Positions 29,732 to 41,961 of a stretch of 52,970 nt of DNA are shown here, one piece after another. The translations under genes were made by a program, and so were the position numbers. The DNA comes from Gemmatimonadota bacterium (GTDB taxonomy: Bacteria; Gemmatimonadota; Gemmatimonadetes; Gemmatimonadales; GWC2-71-9). Every line of letters starts with the position of its first letter. Position 1 is the stretch's first letter. The stretch spans positions 1-52,970 of the forward strand of contig QHUS01000054.1 in assembly GCA_003222035.1 (NCBI GenBank). The letters run 5' to 3'. The notes under the pieces are model-generated. The model saw nothing but the letters and a program-made list of their open reading frames with translations, was not told the origin of the DNA and searched no databases.

Positions 29732-32700
29732 TCTTGGAGACTCCTCACGCTGCCGGTTCGGCTGCGCAAAGCGATGATCGCGTCGCAGGCGGCGCTCGCG
29801 GCCGACATCGTCGTCGTGTACGGGACGCGGTGCATCAGCGCCGCGCGCCGGATCGCGTAGTCGTCCGCCTGCGTGAACTTCCCGAGGGGCGTGTTGATCA
29901 GGAGCTGCACGTCGCCCGACACGATCAGGTCGATCGCGTTCGGCCGCCCTTCGTGTACTTTCGCCACCCGCTCCGCCGGAACACCGCGCGCCCGCAGGTA
30001 CCGCGCGGTGCCGTCGGTGGCCGTGATCCGGAACCCCATCTCGTGAAACCGCCGCACGATCGGCAGCACGGTCGGCTTATCCGAGTCGTTGACCGTGACG
30101 AAGATCGCACCGGCGAGCGGCAAGCTGCCGTCCGCGGCGATCTGCGCCTTCGCGAACGCCATCCCGAAGCTGTCGGCCAGCCCCATCACTTCGCCCGTCG
30201 AGCGCATCTCCGGGCCCAGGATGGTATCGACCCCAGGCAGCTTCGTGAAGGGGAAGACGGCCTCCTTGACCGCCACCCCGGGGAGCGGAAGGTCATCGGG
30301 AATGCCCATTTCGTCCAGGGTGTGCCCGGCGATCACTGCCGCCGCGAGCTTGGCCAGGGAGACCCCGGTGGCCTTGCTCACGAAGGGGACCGTCCGGGAT
30401 CCCCGTGGATTCACCTCGAGCACGTAGACCACGCCATCCTTGATGGCATACTGCACATTGATCAGACCCACGACGCCGAGCGCCTCGGCGAACGCCTTGG
30501 TGTGACGCCGCATTTCCTCGACCTGCCGATCGCCGATCAGGTAGGGGGGCAAGACGCAGGCCGAGTCTCCCGAATGGACCCCGGCGTCCTCGATGTGCTG
30601 CATCACGCCCGCCACCACGCAACGTTGCCCGTCGGCCAGGGCGTCGACGTCCCCCTCGAAGGCGTCCTCCAGGAAGCGATCGATGAGCACGGGATGCTCC
30701 GGAGCGACACGGGCGGCTCTCTCGAAGTAATCCCGCAGGGAGCCTTCGTCGTAGACGATCTCCATCGCCCGGCCACCGAGCACGTATGACGGCCGGACCA
30801 GCACCGGGAAGCCGATCCGCTCCGCCACCTTCACGGCCTCGTCAACGGAGCGCGCGGTCCCGTTCGCCGGCTGCGTGACCCCGAGGCTGTCGGCCAGCGC
30901 TTCGAAGCGGCCGCGGTCCTCCGCCACGTCGATCGAGTCCGGTGGCGTGCCGAGGATCGGGACGCCGGCGGCCTCGAGCGGCTTGGTCAGACGCAGCGGG
31001 GTCTGCCCGCCGAGCTGGACCACGACCCCCTTGGGTTGCTCCCACCGCACGATCTCGAGCACGTCCTCGAGGGTGAGGGCTTCGAAGTACAGCTTGTCGG
31101 AGATGTCGAAATCGGTCGACACGGTCTCGGGGTTCGAGTTGACCATCACCGTCTTGAAGCCGAGCTCACGGAAGGCCAATCCGGCGCGCACGCAGCAGTA
31201 ATCGAACTCCACGCCCTGCCCGATGCGGTTCGGTCCGCTCCCGAGGATCACGATCCCTTGCGCGCCGAACGGCTCCGATTCGTTCTCGGTGTCGTACGAG
31301 CTGTAGAGGTACGGCGTCGCGGACGGGAACTCCCCGGCGCACGTGTCCACCGTCTTGTAGGCGGGGTGGATACCGAGGCGCCAGCGGGTCTCACGGACCG
31401 CTGCTTCGGACAGGTTCCGCAGCGCACCGAGCTGCGTGTCCGAAAACCCCATCCGCTTCATGCGGCGCCATTCGGGGGCTCCGACCTCCTCCGGCGAGAT
31501 CCCGGCGAACCAGCGTTCGGCATCGAGCAACTCCTGCAACTGGAACAGGAACCAGGGGTCGATGCCCGATGCCCGGGAGATGTCCTCGATCGAGACGCCG
31601 GCGAGCAGGGCGCGCTTGACCTGGAACACGCGCTCCGGCGTGGGCGTCCGCAGCGCGACGCGGAGGTCCTCCGGGCTGTCGCTCGTGAGCCGATCGTCCG
31701 CCAGCGACGCTCCCACCACCCAGCCCGGCCGGCCGATCTCGAGCGCCCGCAGTCCCTTCTGGAACGCCTCCTTGAACGTGCGCCCGATCGCCATGGCTTC
31801 GCCCACGGACTTCATCTGCGTGGTGAGGCGGTAGTCGGCCGTCGGAAACTTCTCGAACGCGAACCGCGGCACCTTCACCACGACGTAGTCGAGCACCGGC
31901 TCGAACGACGCCGGCGTGGTCCGGGTGATGTCGTTCGGCAGCTCGTCGAGCGTGTAGCCGACGGCGAGTTTGGTGCCGATCCGCGCGATCGGGAAGCCGG
32001 TCGCCTTCGACGCGAGCGCCGAGGAACGCGATACGCGCGGGTTCATCTCGATCACGAGCATCTCGCCGTCGGCGGGATTGACCGCGAACTGGATGTTGCA
32101 GCCGCCGGCCTCGACGCCGATCTCGCGGATGATGGCGATCGCCGCGTCGCGCATACGTTGGTACTCGCGGTCGCTCAACGTCATCGCCGGGGCGACGGTG
32201 ATCGAGTCCCCGGTGTGCACGCCCATCGGATCCAGGTTCTCGATCGAGCACACGATCACCACGTTGTCTCGGCCGTCGCGCATCACCTCGAGCTCGAACT
32301 CTTTCCACCCGAGCACGCTCCGCTCAATGAGCGTCGTGTGCACCGGCGACAGCTCGAGCGCCCGCGCCACCATCTCCTCGAGCTCGGCGCGGTGGTAGGC
32401 CACGCCTCCCCCCGTGCCGCCCAGGGTAAACGATGGGCGGATGATCGCTGGGAAACCGCTCTCGGCCGCCGCCGCGACGCCGTCCCCAACCGAGCTAACC
32501 GTGCGGCCCGCCGGCGTCGCCAGTCCGATGCGCCGCATCGCGGCGCTGAACTCGGCCCGGTCCTCGGCCATCTGGATCGCGCGGGCGTTGGCGCCGATGA
32601 GCTCCACGTCGAAGCGCTCGAGCGTGCCGTCACGCACCAGCGCCATCGCCACGTTGAGCGCCGTCTGCCCGCCCATGGTCGGCAACAGGGCGTCGGGGCG

Positions 32701-32926
32701 CTCCCGTTCGATCACCTTGCGGACCCACTCGGGCGTGACCGGCTCGATGTAGGTGCGGTCCGCCAGCTCCGGGTCCGTCATGATCGTCGCGGGATTCGAA
32801 TTGACGAGCACGACGAAGTAGCCCTCTTCCTTGAGGGCCTTGACGGCCTGCGTGCCCGAATAATCGAACTCCGCGGCCTGGCCGATGACGATCGGCCCGG
32901 AGCCGAGGAGCAGGATGCGCCGGAGA

Positions 32927-32943
<17 letters not shown>
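29641..32943 (-). CDS. carB: Carbamoyl-phosphate synthase large subunit
   Basis: 1100 aa. Two homologous ATP-grasp halves (about 1-400 and 551-940), an oligomerisation domain between them and a C-terminal MGS-like allosteric domain. [20 protein letters not shown] opens the first half and [17 protein letters not shown] the second. It makes carbamoyl phosphate for pyrimidines and arginine; carA is not in the window. After the normal end (VRSLQEWH) it carries about 27 extra Ala/Pro/Arg-rich residues, read from the DNA that also encodes the MurB N-terminus. The start overlaps rmd by 17 bp. Confidence 0.97.
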
Positions 32944-35117
<2,174 letters not shown>

Positions 35118-35121
35118 CGAA

Positions 35122-35144
35122 AAGGGGGACCCAGGGTCCCCCTT
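35122..35144. terminator. Bidirectional hairpin terminator between rpmB and rplQ
   Basis: A perfect 11-bp inverted repeat, AAGGGGGACCC and GGGTCCCCCTT, around a single central A, 4 bp after the rpmB stop and 43 bp after the rplQ stop. It is symmetrical, so it can serve both convergent transcripts. The T-tract is short (2 nt each way). The rest of the gap to 35186 holds nothing I recognise. Confidence 0.75.
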
Positions 35145-35186
35145 GCCGCACGGCCCCCCGCCTCCGGGTTCCGCCTTCCCGTCGGG

Positions 35187-35543
35187 TCACGCCCCCAGCA
35201 GTTCGATTCGAGCCACCTCCGCGCCGTCGCCGGCGCGATGGCCCAGCTTGATGATCCGGGTGTAGCCGCCGGGGCGTGACGCGAACCGCGGCCCCAGATC
35301 CTTGAAGAGCTTGCCGGTCACGGTGCGGTCCTTCAGACGCCGCTCGACCAGCCGACGGGCGTGGAGATCGCCCCGCCGTGCCAGCGTAATGAGCCGCTCG
35401 GCGTAGGGGCGCAACTCCTTGGCCTTCGCCTCGGTCGTCACGATCCTGTCGTGCCGGAAGAGACTCGTGGCGAGGTTCGCGAGCAGCGCCTTCTTGTGGC
35501 TCGCCGTGCGCGAGAGCTGCCGTCCCTTGGCGCGATGGCGCAT
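35187..35543 (-). CDS. rplQ: 50S ribosomal protein L17
   Basis: 118 aa from ATG 35543, whose A overlaps the rpoA stop (TAATG). MRHRAKGRQLSRTASHKKAL is the standard opening, with TEAKAKELRPYAERLI next. Last gene of the alpha operon. Confidence 0.97.
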   Translation of the reverse strand: MRHRAKGRQLSRTASHKKALLANLATSLFRHDRIVTTEAKAKELRPYAERLITLARRGDLHARRLVERRLKDRTVTGKLFKDLGPRFASRPGGYTRIIKLGHRAGDGAEVARIELLGA

Positions 35544-36598
35544 TACTCCAGGTCCTCTTCCGTCGCCTGCGCCAGGGGCGCCGTGCCCGGATCCACCACC
35601 TTCAGCTCGTCCGGCGTCTCTTCGAACTTCATCCCGAAGTTGAGCCCCTCGCGCCGCAGAAGGTCGGCGATCTCCCCGAGCGCCTTCTCGCCGACGTTCT
35701 TGACCTTCAGCAGGTCTTCCTCGCGATACTGCACCAGGTCGCCCAGCGTCCGGATGTTGGAGTTCTTGAGCGAGTTGACCGAGCGGACCGACAGGCCCAC
35801 GTCGTCGATCGAGCGCGCCAGCACCTCGCGCAGACGGCTCGTCGCGGCTCCGCCGTTCCCCGCCGGCTGCGCCGAGACCATCGGCACCTTCCCGAAGTCG
35901 ACGAAGAACCGGAAGTGCTCCTGCGCGAGCGCCGCGGCGTACGCGACGGCGTCCTCGGGCGAAATCGTCCCGTTGGTCTCGACGGTGAGGGTGAGCCGAT
36001 CGTAATCCGTGCGCTGCCCCACGCGTGTCTCGGCGACGGTGAAGTTGGCGCGGCGCACCGGATTGTAGATCGAGTCCACACGCACCACGTCCACCGGCAT
36101 TGTTCGGTCGACCGGATGTTGTTCCGCCTCGACGTATCCGCGACCCTTGTTCACGTACAGCTCGCCGCCGATCTCGCGGTCGTCCTGCACCGTGAACAAC
36201 AGCTGATCGGGATTCACGATCGTCACGGCGCTGTGCGCCTCGATGTCGCGCGCGAACACGGGTCCGGCCTTGTCGTGCTTGATGTGCAGGACGGCCTCGT
36301 CCACGTCGGGCACGAGCACCAACGTCAGCTGCTTCAAGCGCTGGATGATCTGGTGCACGTCCTCGACCACACCGGGGATCGTTTGATGCTCGTGGACGAC
36401 GCCATCCAGGCGGAACGCCCACACCGCCGCCCCTCGCAGGGACGAGAGCAGCATGCGCCGCAACGAATTCCCGAGGGTGTAGCCATAGCCCCGCTCGAGC
36501 GGCTGAAGCCGAAACTCGGCGGCATTCGGGTTGTCTTCCCGCTTGGTCATCTCGACCAGGTGGGGGCGGACCAGCCCGGTCAAATCAAGGGTCGTCAT
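35543..36598 (-). CDS. rpoA: RNA polymerase alpha subunit
   Basis: 351 aa from ATG 36598, 2 bp after rpsD; the frame upstream belongs to rpsD in another register. N-terminal dimerisation domain (FRLQPLERGYGYTLGNSLRRMLLSS) and C-terminal DNA- and activator-binding domain with two helix-hairpin-helix motifs (NSNIRTLGDLVQY, VKNVGEKALGEIADLL). Confidence 0.98.
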   Translation of the reverse strand: MTTLDLTGLVRPHLVEMTKREDNPNAAEFRLQPLERGYGYTLGNSLRRMLLSSLRGAAVWAFRLDGVVHEHQTIPGVVEDVHQIIQRLKQLTLVLVPDVDEAVLHIKHDKAGPVFARDIEAHSAVTIVNPDQLLFTVQDDREIGGELYVNKGRGYVEAEQHPVDRTMPVDVVRVDSIYNPVRRANFTVAETRVGQRTDYDRLTLTVETNGTISPEDAVAYAAALAQEHFRFFVDFGKVPMVSAQPAGNGGAATSRLREVLARSIDDVGLSVRSVNSLKNSNIRTLGDLVQYREEDLLKVKNVGEKALGEIADLLRREGLNFGMKFEETPDELKVVDPGTAPLAQATEEDLE

Positions 36599-36600
36599 GA

Positions 36601-37236
36601 TCACTTGGAATAGAGCTCGACGATTAACTGTTCTTGGGCGGCGATCGGGATGGCGTCGCGGGTGGGCCGCTGCGTCATCCGGCCGAGCGCCTTGTCGGTA
36701 TCGACCTGGATCCACGACACGGGTTGCTGCCGGCCGAACTGCTCGAGCGCATGCTTCACCAGCACGAACTCGCGGCTCGCGTCGGCGATCTTCACCTCGG
36801 CCCCTGGCCCCACGCGGTACGATGGGACGTCCACCGTCCGGCCGTTCACCTGCACATGACGATGGCGCACCAGCTGGCGGGCCTGCCGGCGCGATACGGC
36901 GAACCCCATCCGGTAGACCAGGTTGTCGAGGCGGCTCTCGAGGGCCACGAGTAACGCCTCACCGGTCACGCCGGGTTCCTTGAGCACGCGATTGAAGATG
37001 TTGCGGAACTGCCGCTCCGAGAGTCCGTAGATCCGCTTGACCTTCTGTTTCTCCCGCAGCTGCCGCTGGTAGTCAGACGCCTTGCGGCGCCGCCCCGATG
37101 ATTGGCCATGCTGGCCGGGCGCATAGGGGCGCCGCTCCACCGCGCACTTCTCGGTCAGACAGCGGGTGCCCTTGAGGAATAGCTTGGTCCCCTCGCGCCG
37201 GCACAGCTTGCACGCCGGTCCCGTGTAGCGGGCCAT
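36601..37236 (-). CDS. rpsD: 30S ribosomal protein S4
   Basis: 211 aa. MARYTGPACKLCRREG with Cys9, Cys12, Cys26 and Cys31 marks the zinc-binding S4 type. The S4 RNA-binding domain spans about residues 99-165 (SRLDNLVYRMGFAVSRRQARQ in parts). Alpha-operon position between rpsK and rpoA. Confidence 0.97.
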   Translation of the reverse strand: MARYTGPACKLCRREGTKLFLKGTRCLTEKCAVERRPYAPGQHGQSSGRRRKASDYQRQLREKQKVKRIYGLSERQFRNIFNRVLKEPGVTGEALLVALESRLDNLVYRMGFAVSRRQARQLVRHRHVQVNGRTVDVPSYRVGPGAEVKIADASREFVLVKHALEQFGRQQPVSWIQVDTDKALGRMTQRPTRDAIPIAAQEQLIVELYSK

Positions 37237-37239
37237 CGC

Positions 37240-37635
37240 TCAGACCCGCCGTTTCTTGGGCGGCCGGCACCCATTGTGCGGAATCGGCGTCACGTCGCGG
37301 ATCGAGCGGATCTGCAGGCCCGCCGTGGCGAGCGCTTGAATCGCCGACTCGCGCCCCGAGCCGGGGCCCTGCACGCGTACGTGCACGCGCCGGACGCCCA
37401 GGTTCATCGCTTCGCGAGCCGCTTGCTCCGCCGCCACGGTGGCGGCAAACGGGGTCGACTTCTTCGAGCCCTGGAACCCGGCCTTGCCCGAGGATCCCCA
37501 GGTGAGGGTGTTCCCCTGCATGTCCGTGATCGTGATGAGCGTGTTGTTGAACGTCGCCGTGATGTGGGCGATGCCTTCCGCCTCGACCACCTTCTTGGCG
37601 CGCTTCGCGCCTGCTGTCGCTTTCGCCTGTGCCAT
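37240..37635 (-). CDS. rpsK: 30S ribosomal protein S11
   Basis: 131 aa. [20 protein letters not shown] and the conserved end [16 protein letters not shown]. Platform protein of the 30S subunit. It follows rpsM with no gap and precedes rpsD by 4 bp. Confidence 0.97.
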   Translation of the reverse strand: MAQAKATAGAKRAKKVVEAEGIAHITATFNNTLITITDMQGNTLTWGSSGKAGFQGSKKSTPFAATVAAEQAAREAMNLGVRRVHVRVQGPGSGRESAIQALATAGLQIRSIRDVTPIPHNGCRPPKKRRV

Positions 37636-38019
37636 TTACTTCTTCAGGAGGGGCTTTTTCTTGCCCGCGATGGCGCGCCGGGGCCCCTTTTTGGTGCGCG
37701 CATTCGTGTGGGTGCGCTGGCCGCGCACCGGCAAATTCTTGCGGTGACGCGTTCCGCGATACGTCCCGATGTCCATCAGTCGCTTGATGTTCATCGCGAC
37801 CTCCGTGCGGAGCGCGCCCTCGACCTTGTAATCCCGCTCGATCACCTGCCGCAGCCGCGCGACTTCGGCATCCCGGAGGTCCCGAACGCGCGCGTCCGCG
37901 TTGACTCCGGTCTCCGCGAGGATCTTGCTCGCGTTCCGCGGACCGATGCCGTAGATGTACGGAAGGGCGTACAGGATTTTCTTGTCGCGCGGCAGGTCGA
38001 CGCCCGCAATGCGTGCCAT
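37636..38019 (-). CDS. rpsM: 30S ribosomal protein S13
   Basis: 127 aa. [15 protein letters not shown]...YIYGIG opening and [13 protein letters not shown] near the end are diagnostic. Head protein of the 30S subunit contacting the tRNAs. 6 bp after rpmJ. Confidence 0.97.
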   Translation of the reverse strand: MARIAGVDLPRDKKILYALPYIYGIGPRNASKILAETGVNADARVRDLRDAEVARLRQVIERDYKVEGALRTEVAMNIKRLMDIGTYRGTRHRKNLPVRGQRTHTNARTKKGPRRAIAGKKKPLLKK

Positions 38020-38025
38020 GACGCT

Positions 38026-38142
38026 CTACCCCTGCCGCTGCTTGTGCTTGGGACTGCGCTTGCAAATGACGCGAATGACCCCTCGCCGCTTGATCACCTT
38101 GCAGTGCTCACAGATCGGTTTGACGCTGGTGCGAACCTTCAA
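38026..38142 (-). CDS. rpmJ: 50S ribosomal protein L36
   Basis: 38 aa, the normal length, read from a TTG start at 38142 (GGAG with a 7-nt spacer). It begins [13 protein letters not shown] and carries the zinc ligands CEHC, a later Cys and the C-terminal His (KHKQRQG). The longer ATG frame to 38217 is not homologous and crosses the promoter. It is the first gene of the alpha operon here; infA, secY, adk and map are not adjacent. Confidence 0.93.
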   Translation of the reverse strand: MKVRTSVKPICEHCKVIKRRGVIRVICKRSPKHKQRQG

Positions 38143-38179
38143 ACGCCACGCTCCGGAAAAAAATCCAATTAAGTCTTGA

Positions 38180-38208
38180 ACTATAGACGGGCCCGTAAGT
38201 TCACGCAA
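38180..38208 (-). promoter_or_regulatory. Promoter of the rpmJ-rpsM-rpsK-rpsD-rpoA-rplQ operon
   Basis: On the minus strand: -35 TTGCGT (38203-38208), 17-nt spacer, -10 TATAGT (38180-38185). The predicted start is near 38173, about 30 nt before the TTG of rpmJ. It lies just after the NTF2-like gene (stop 38218), so the alpha operon has its own promoter. Confidence 0.75.
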
Positions 38209-38217
38209 GGGGCGCAA

Positions 38218-38634
38218 TTACGGGGCACTTCGTACCTCGTCCAGCACCCACGCGTCGCTCGGTTTTCGAAATCCCAGGAAGATGGTTTCGCGCCGCTCGT
38301 CAGTGGTGCCCGCGACCACGTAGCGTCGATCGAGCTCGGCGTACCCGCGTCCCGGCTCGACCTCGCGGACCGCGCGGACGGACAACGTACGCTCGACGCC
38401 GGCGCGGAGGTGCCGCCGCAACAGCTCGACGGCCTGCGCGCGACCCACGGGGGCCGAGGGGTCCGCGCCCGGAATCTGAAGGACGAGACTAGCGCATTGC
38501 CCGACAACCGCTTGCGCGTCGTGGGCAAGCCACGCCTGGCGCACGCGCTCGGCGGCGTCGGGAAGCGATCCCTGACCCCGGGCGCGTCCGGCGAGCAAGA
38601 GACCGAGCGCCAGCACCGCCATTACACGGCCCAT
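38218..38634 (-). CDS. Secreted NTF2/SnoaL-like protein
   Basis: 138 aa from ATG 38634, which overlaps the pyrF stop by 1 bp (TGATG). The signal peptide is MGRVMAVLALGLLLAGRARG. The mature domain (AERVRQAWLAHDAQAVVG, YVVAGTTDERRETIFLGF) has the cone-shaped fold pattern of SnoaL/NTF2-like proteins. No catalytic residues can be assigned. It ends the smpB-amidase-pyrD-pyrF chain. Confidence 0.65.
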   Translation of the reverse strand: MGRVMAVLALGLLLAGRARGQGSLPDAAERVRQAWLAHDAQAVVGQCASLVLQIPGADPSAPVGRAQAVELLRRHLRAGVERTLSVRAVREVEPGRGYAELDRRYVVAGTTDERRETIFLGFRKPSDAWVLDEVRSAP

Positions 38635-39314
38635 CACAGCGTCTCCATCAACCGCTGGTACACCCCCCGCGGGTCTGCGGCCCGGGTGATGGGGCGACCC
38701 ACCACGAGATGTGTCGCGCCCCACCCCGCGGCCTCCGCCGCGCTGATGGTGCGAGTCTGATCGTCGTCCGCGTCGCCGATCCCGCGGACGCCGGGCACGA
38801 CGATCCACGCATCGGGCCCGAGCGCTTGGCGCAGCAGGGCCAGCTCGCGACCCGACGCGACGACGCCGCGCAGCCCCGCCGCCGCGGCCAGTCGGGCCAG
38901 GCGCTCCGCCTCGACCCCCAGGTCGGGCACGCCGCGCCCCACTACGCGCTCGAAGTCGCCGGCGTCGTGCGACGTGAGGACCGTGACGCCGACCAGCGCC
39001 ATGTCGCCGGCGCCCCGCGCCGCCGCGGCCAGCACCGCCGGCCCCGCCAAGGCATGGACGGTGGCCATCGCGACTCCGTGAGCGCGTGCGGCCTCGACCG
39101 CACCTGCCACCACGCTTGGAATGTCGTGCCACTTGAGGTCGAGGAATACGCGGATGCCGCGCGCGTTGAACTCGCGGATCAAGGCGGGGCCCCCGCCCTC
39201 GCGCACGTACAGCACCGGCCCGATCTTCGCCCAACGCAGTCCGGGGAGCCGGGCCGCGAGATCCAGCGCCTCGCGCCCGCTCGGCAGATCGAACGCGACG
39301 ACGAGCTCAGCCAC
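38634..39314 (-). CDS. pyrF: Orotidine 5'-phosphate decarboxylase
   Basis: 226 aa from GTG 39314 (overlapping pyrD by 8 bp). Last step of UMP synthesis. VAFDLPSG, the catalytic FLDLKWHDIPSVVAGAV (Asp-Lys-Asp tetrad), TVHALAG, and VPGVRG, VVGRPIT in the phosphate-binding loops. Pyrimidine partner pyrD lies directly upstream. Confidence 0.95.
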   Translation of the reverse strand: MAELVVAFDLPSGREALDLAARLPGLRWAKIGPVLYVREGGGPALIREFNARGIRVFLDLKWHDIPSVVAGAVEAARAHGVAMATVHALAGPAVLAAAARGAGDMALVGVTVLTSHDAGDFERVVGRGVPDLGVEAERLARLAAAAGLRGVVASGRELALLRQALGPDAWIVVPGVRGIGDADDDQTRTISAAEAAGWGATHLVVGRPITRAADPRGVYQRLMETL

Positions 39315-40146
39315 GCACGAGCTCCCGCGCCACGCGCTCAGGAACTCTCGGATCGGCGAGCGCCGCGGTGCCGATCGCCACGAGCGACGCGCCCGCCGCG
39401 AGATACTCGCGCGCGTCCGCTGCGGTGCGGATCCCCCCGACACCGATCACCGGGATCGCGACCGCCGCCCTGACCTTGCGCGTCGCCAGGACACCGATCG
39501 CCAGGAGCGCCGGACCGCTTACGCCTCCCGCACCGTTGCCCAGGCGCCGGTCGAGCGTGCCGGGGACGGTGTTCACCAGGGTGATCGCGTCCGCACCCTC
39601 CCGGTGCGCGACCTCCGCCATCGCGGCGATGTCGGGCAATACCGGGGAGAGTTTCACCGCGATCGGCCGGGTCGCAACGGCACGGCAGTGGCGCACCAGA
39701 TCGCGGAGGCTGTCCGGCGTCGCCCCGAACTCGAGCCCTCCGGCGCTGGTGTTCGGGCAGGAAGCATTGATCTCGAACGCCGTGACACCCTCGAGATCGG
39801 TCAGGCCCTTGATGACGCGCACGTAATCCTCCACGGTCGCGCCCGCCACGTTGACCAGCACTCGCGCCTTCCGCAGGTGGGCCGCGAGCCACGGCAGCTC
39901 GTGTTGGCGCGCCGCGTCGAGCCCGGGGTTGGCGAGCCCAACGGCGTTGAGCATGCCGCCCACGAACTCGGCGACGCGCGGCGCCGGGTGTCCGCGCCGC
40001 GGCTCGGGGGTGACCGCTTTGGTGACGATCCCACCCAGCGCTTCCAGATCGATCACGCGGGAGACCTCCCGTCCGAAACCGGCGGTGCCAGAAGCGAGGA
40101 GGACTGGGTTTTGGAAGGAGGTGCCGAACAACCGGATCGGCGTCAC
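39307..40146 (-). CDS. pyrD: Dihydroorotate dehydrogenase, class 1
   Basis: 279 aa from GTG 40146 (GTGA overlap with the amidase gene). FMN barrel: NPVLLASGTAGFG, EINASCPNT with the class-1 catalytic cysteine, KLSPVLPDI, GVGGIRTAADAREYLAAGA. Length and sequence fit class 1B, which normally needs the iron-sulfur partner PyrK; pyrK is not in the window. Confidence 0.95.
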   Translation of the reverse strand: MTPIRLFGTSFQNPVLLASGTAGFGREVSRVIDLEALGGIVTKAVTPEPRRGHPAPRVAEFVGGMLNAVGLANPGLDAARQHELPWLAAHLRKARVLVNVAGATVEDYVRVIKGLTDLEGVTAFEINASCPNTSAGGLEFGATPDSLRDLVRHCRAVATRPIAVKLSPVLPDIAAMAEVAHREGADAITLVNTVPGTLDRRLGNGAGGVSGPALLAIGVLATRKVRAAVAIPVIGVGGIRTAADAREYLAAGASLVAIGTAALADPRVPERVARELVRG

Positions 40147-41414
40147 CGACCCCTCGTCGGCGCGGCCACAGCGAGCTTGCGCTCGAGCTCGAGGAGGTAG
40201 GCGACGATGCCGTCCGCGATGGCGCTCGCGATCTTGTGTTGACCGAGGCTCGAGGCGAGGAACCCCGCGTCCGTGCGATTCGTGGCGAACCCGGTCTCGA
40301 CGAGGATGGCGGGTCGCCGCGCGGTCGTGAGCACCATGAACCCCGCTTGCTGGACGCCGTGATTGCCGCCCGGATGGATGCGCGCCACGGAGTCCTGCAC
40401 GAGCTGGGCGAGCTGCGCCGACTCCCGCAGATATTCGTTGAGCTGGAGGTCGCGCAGGATGTAACCCAGGGGACCCGTGGCGACGCTCGACCCTCCGGTC
40501 TCGAAGCTGATCGCCTCGTTTTCCATCTGGGCGACGCGCTCCTGGTCTTCCGTCTTCGCGTCCGAGAGAAAGTACGTCTCCACCCCGCTTGCTTGATCGC
40601 CCCGCCGGCTCTCGGGCATCGCGTTCACATGGATGCTCACGAACAGATCGCAGTCGGCCTTGCAGAACGCGCCGCGATCCGTGAGGTCGATGAGGGTGTC
40701 GGTGGACCGGGTCAGCACCGCGCCGATCCCCCGGCGCACCAGCTCCGCGCGCAACAGCCGACCGATCGCCAGCGTGATGTCCTTCTCGACGAGGTGCGCG
40801 GGGAAATGCCGACCGGGATTCCCGGGGTCGGCGCCGCCATGGCCGGGATCGATCACCACACGGTGACTGTGCCGCAGCCCCGTCAGGGGATTCGGCGCGG
40901 CGGGTGCGGGAGGCGGGGAAAGCGGGGGAGAGGGGGAAGCCGAAGCACCCGCGGCGGCGGGCGCAGCCGGGGACAAGACCGGAGGCGGGGTCGCCGTCAC
41001 TGCAGCCGCGACCGGCAACTCCACGAGACGACCCCCGCCCCCCAAATCCACCCCGCTGGCGCCGCTTATCCCCGGCTCCCAGCGGTACCGCCCTCCGAGT
41101 GCCCGCGGCACGCAGTCGGCGAGCCAGTTGAGCGGCAGGAACACGGTATCGCGGGCGACGTACGGCTCACCCACGAGCGCGTACACGACGCCGCCCGCAC
41201 GCACGAACGGCGCGCCGAGCTGGAACACGAACGCCGTCCCGGAGAGGGCGACCGTGACGCGCGACCCGTCGAGCGCCAGCGTCAAGCCGAGCGGCGCTGC
41301 GAGCCGGGGCGCCCCCACCGCCGCATTGCCTCGCTCCAAGGTGACCGGTACAGTGGTCTCGCCGCGTGGTGTCGTGATCAGCACCGCCTGTGTCAACCAC
41401 AGCAGGGGGGTCAC
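40143..41414 (-). CDS. N-acetylmuramoyl-L-alanine amidase (Amidase_3)
   Basis: 423 aa from GTG 41414 (GTGA overlap with smpB). A short hydrophobic start (TPLLWLTQAVLI) may act as export signal. Residues 20-130 are a beta-rich, copper-amine-oxidase-N-like domain, 135-180 a Pro/Ala linker, and 183-415 the zinc amidase: VVIDPGHGGADPG (His192), VEKDITLAIG (Glu210), SIHVNAM (His262) and the catalytic ILVETGF. It cuts the stem peptide from muramic acid, probably in cell separation. Confidence 0.9.
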   Translation of the reverse strand: MTPLLWLTQAVLITTPRGETTVPVTLERGNAAVGAPRLAAPLGLTLALDGSRVTVALSGTAFVFQLGAPFVRAGGVVYALVGEPYVARDTVFLPLNWLADCVPRALGGRYRWEPGISGASGVDLGGGGRLVELPVAAAVTATPPPVLSPAAPAAAGASASPSPPLSPPPAPAAPNPLTGLRHSHRVVIDPGHGGADPGNPGRHFPAHLVEKDITLAIGRLLRAELVRRGIGAVLTRSTDTLIDLTDRGAFCKADCDLFVSIHVNAMPESRRGDQASGVETYFLSDAKTEDQERVAQMENEAISFETGGSSVATGPLGYILRDLQLNEYLRESAQLAQLVQDSVARIHPGGNHGVQQAGFMVLTTARRPAILVETGFATNRTDAGFLASSLGQHKIASAIADGIVAYLLELERKLAVAAPTRGR

Positions 41415-41866
41415 GCTCGCCTCCCTTTGACTCCGCGCGCGAGCTCCCGCTCCGCCACGCGTCGCTTCAGCTCTTCGCGCTTGTCGTGCTGCTTTTTGGC
41501 TTTCGCGAGTGCGATCGCCACTTTGGCGAGCCCGTCCTTGAAGTACAACTCGAGCGGCACAATCGTGAGCCCCTTGCGGCTCGTGCCACCGATGAGTTTT
41601 CGGATCTCGTGGGAATGGAGCAAGAGCTTGCGCGAGCGGGCGGGAGGCGGATTGTTGTAGCTGCCGGGAAGGTAGGCGGAGATCGTCATTCCCTCGAGCC
41701 ACACCTCACCGTTGCGGACGTGCGCGTACGACTCTCCGAGACTCGCCTTCCCTGCGCGCAACGACTTGACTTCCGTTCCCGTAAGCACGAGACCGGCCTC
41801 CCACGTCTCCAGGAGATGGTAGTCATGTCGCGCCCGCGGGTTGCGGGCGATGGAGACTTTGTCCAC
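41411..41866 (-). CDS. smpB: SsrA-binding protein
   Basis: 151 aa from GTG 41866. Partner of tmRNA in rescue of stalled ribosomes. ARNPRARHDYHLLETWEAGLVLTGTEVKSLR (read across residues 7-37), GSYNNPPPARSRKLLLH and a basic tail (KAKKQHDKREELKRRVAERE) are diagnostic. The promoter at 41878-41906 leaves a leader of only about 5 nt. Confidence 0.96.
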   Translation of the reverse strand: MDKVSIARNPRARHDYHLLETWEAGLVLTGTEVKSLRAGKASLGESYAHVRNGEVWLEGMTISAYLPGSYNNPPPARSRKLLLHSHEIRKLIGGTSRKGLTIVPLELYFKDGLAKVAIALAKAKKQHDKREELKRRVAERELARGVKGRRA

Positions 41867-41877
41867 CAGGCCAGCGC

Positions 41878-41906
41878 AAGATAGAAATCGCGATGAGAGC
41901 GGTCAA
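41878..41906 (-). promoter_or_regulatory. Promoter of smpB
   Basis: On the minus strand: -35 TTGACC (41901-41906), 17-nt spacer, -10 TATCTT (41878-41883). Only 11 nt separate the -10 box from the GTG of smpB, so the mRNA would be nearly leaderless. It lies back to back with the tRNA-Leu promoter. Confidence 0.7.
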
Positions 41907-41914
41907 GCCAAGAG

Positions 41915-41943
41915 TTGACTTGGGGTTATACCGCGGCTTAGAT
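41915..41943 (+). promoter_or_regulatory. Promoter of tRNA-Leu
   Basis: -35 TTGACT (41915-41920), 17-nt spacer, -10 TTAGAT (41938-41943, weak). The predicted start is near 41950, 12 nt before the mature tRNA. Confidence 0.55.
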
Positions 41944-41961
41944 TCGCCGTTCCGCGAACGG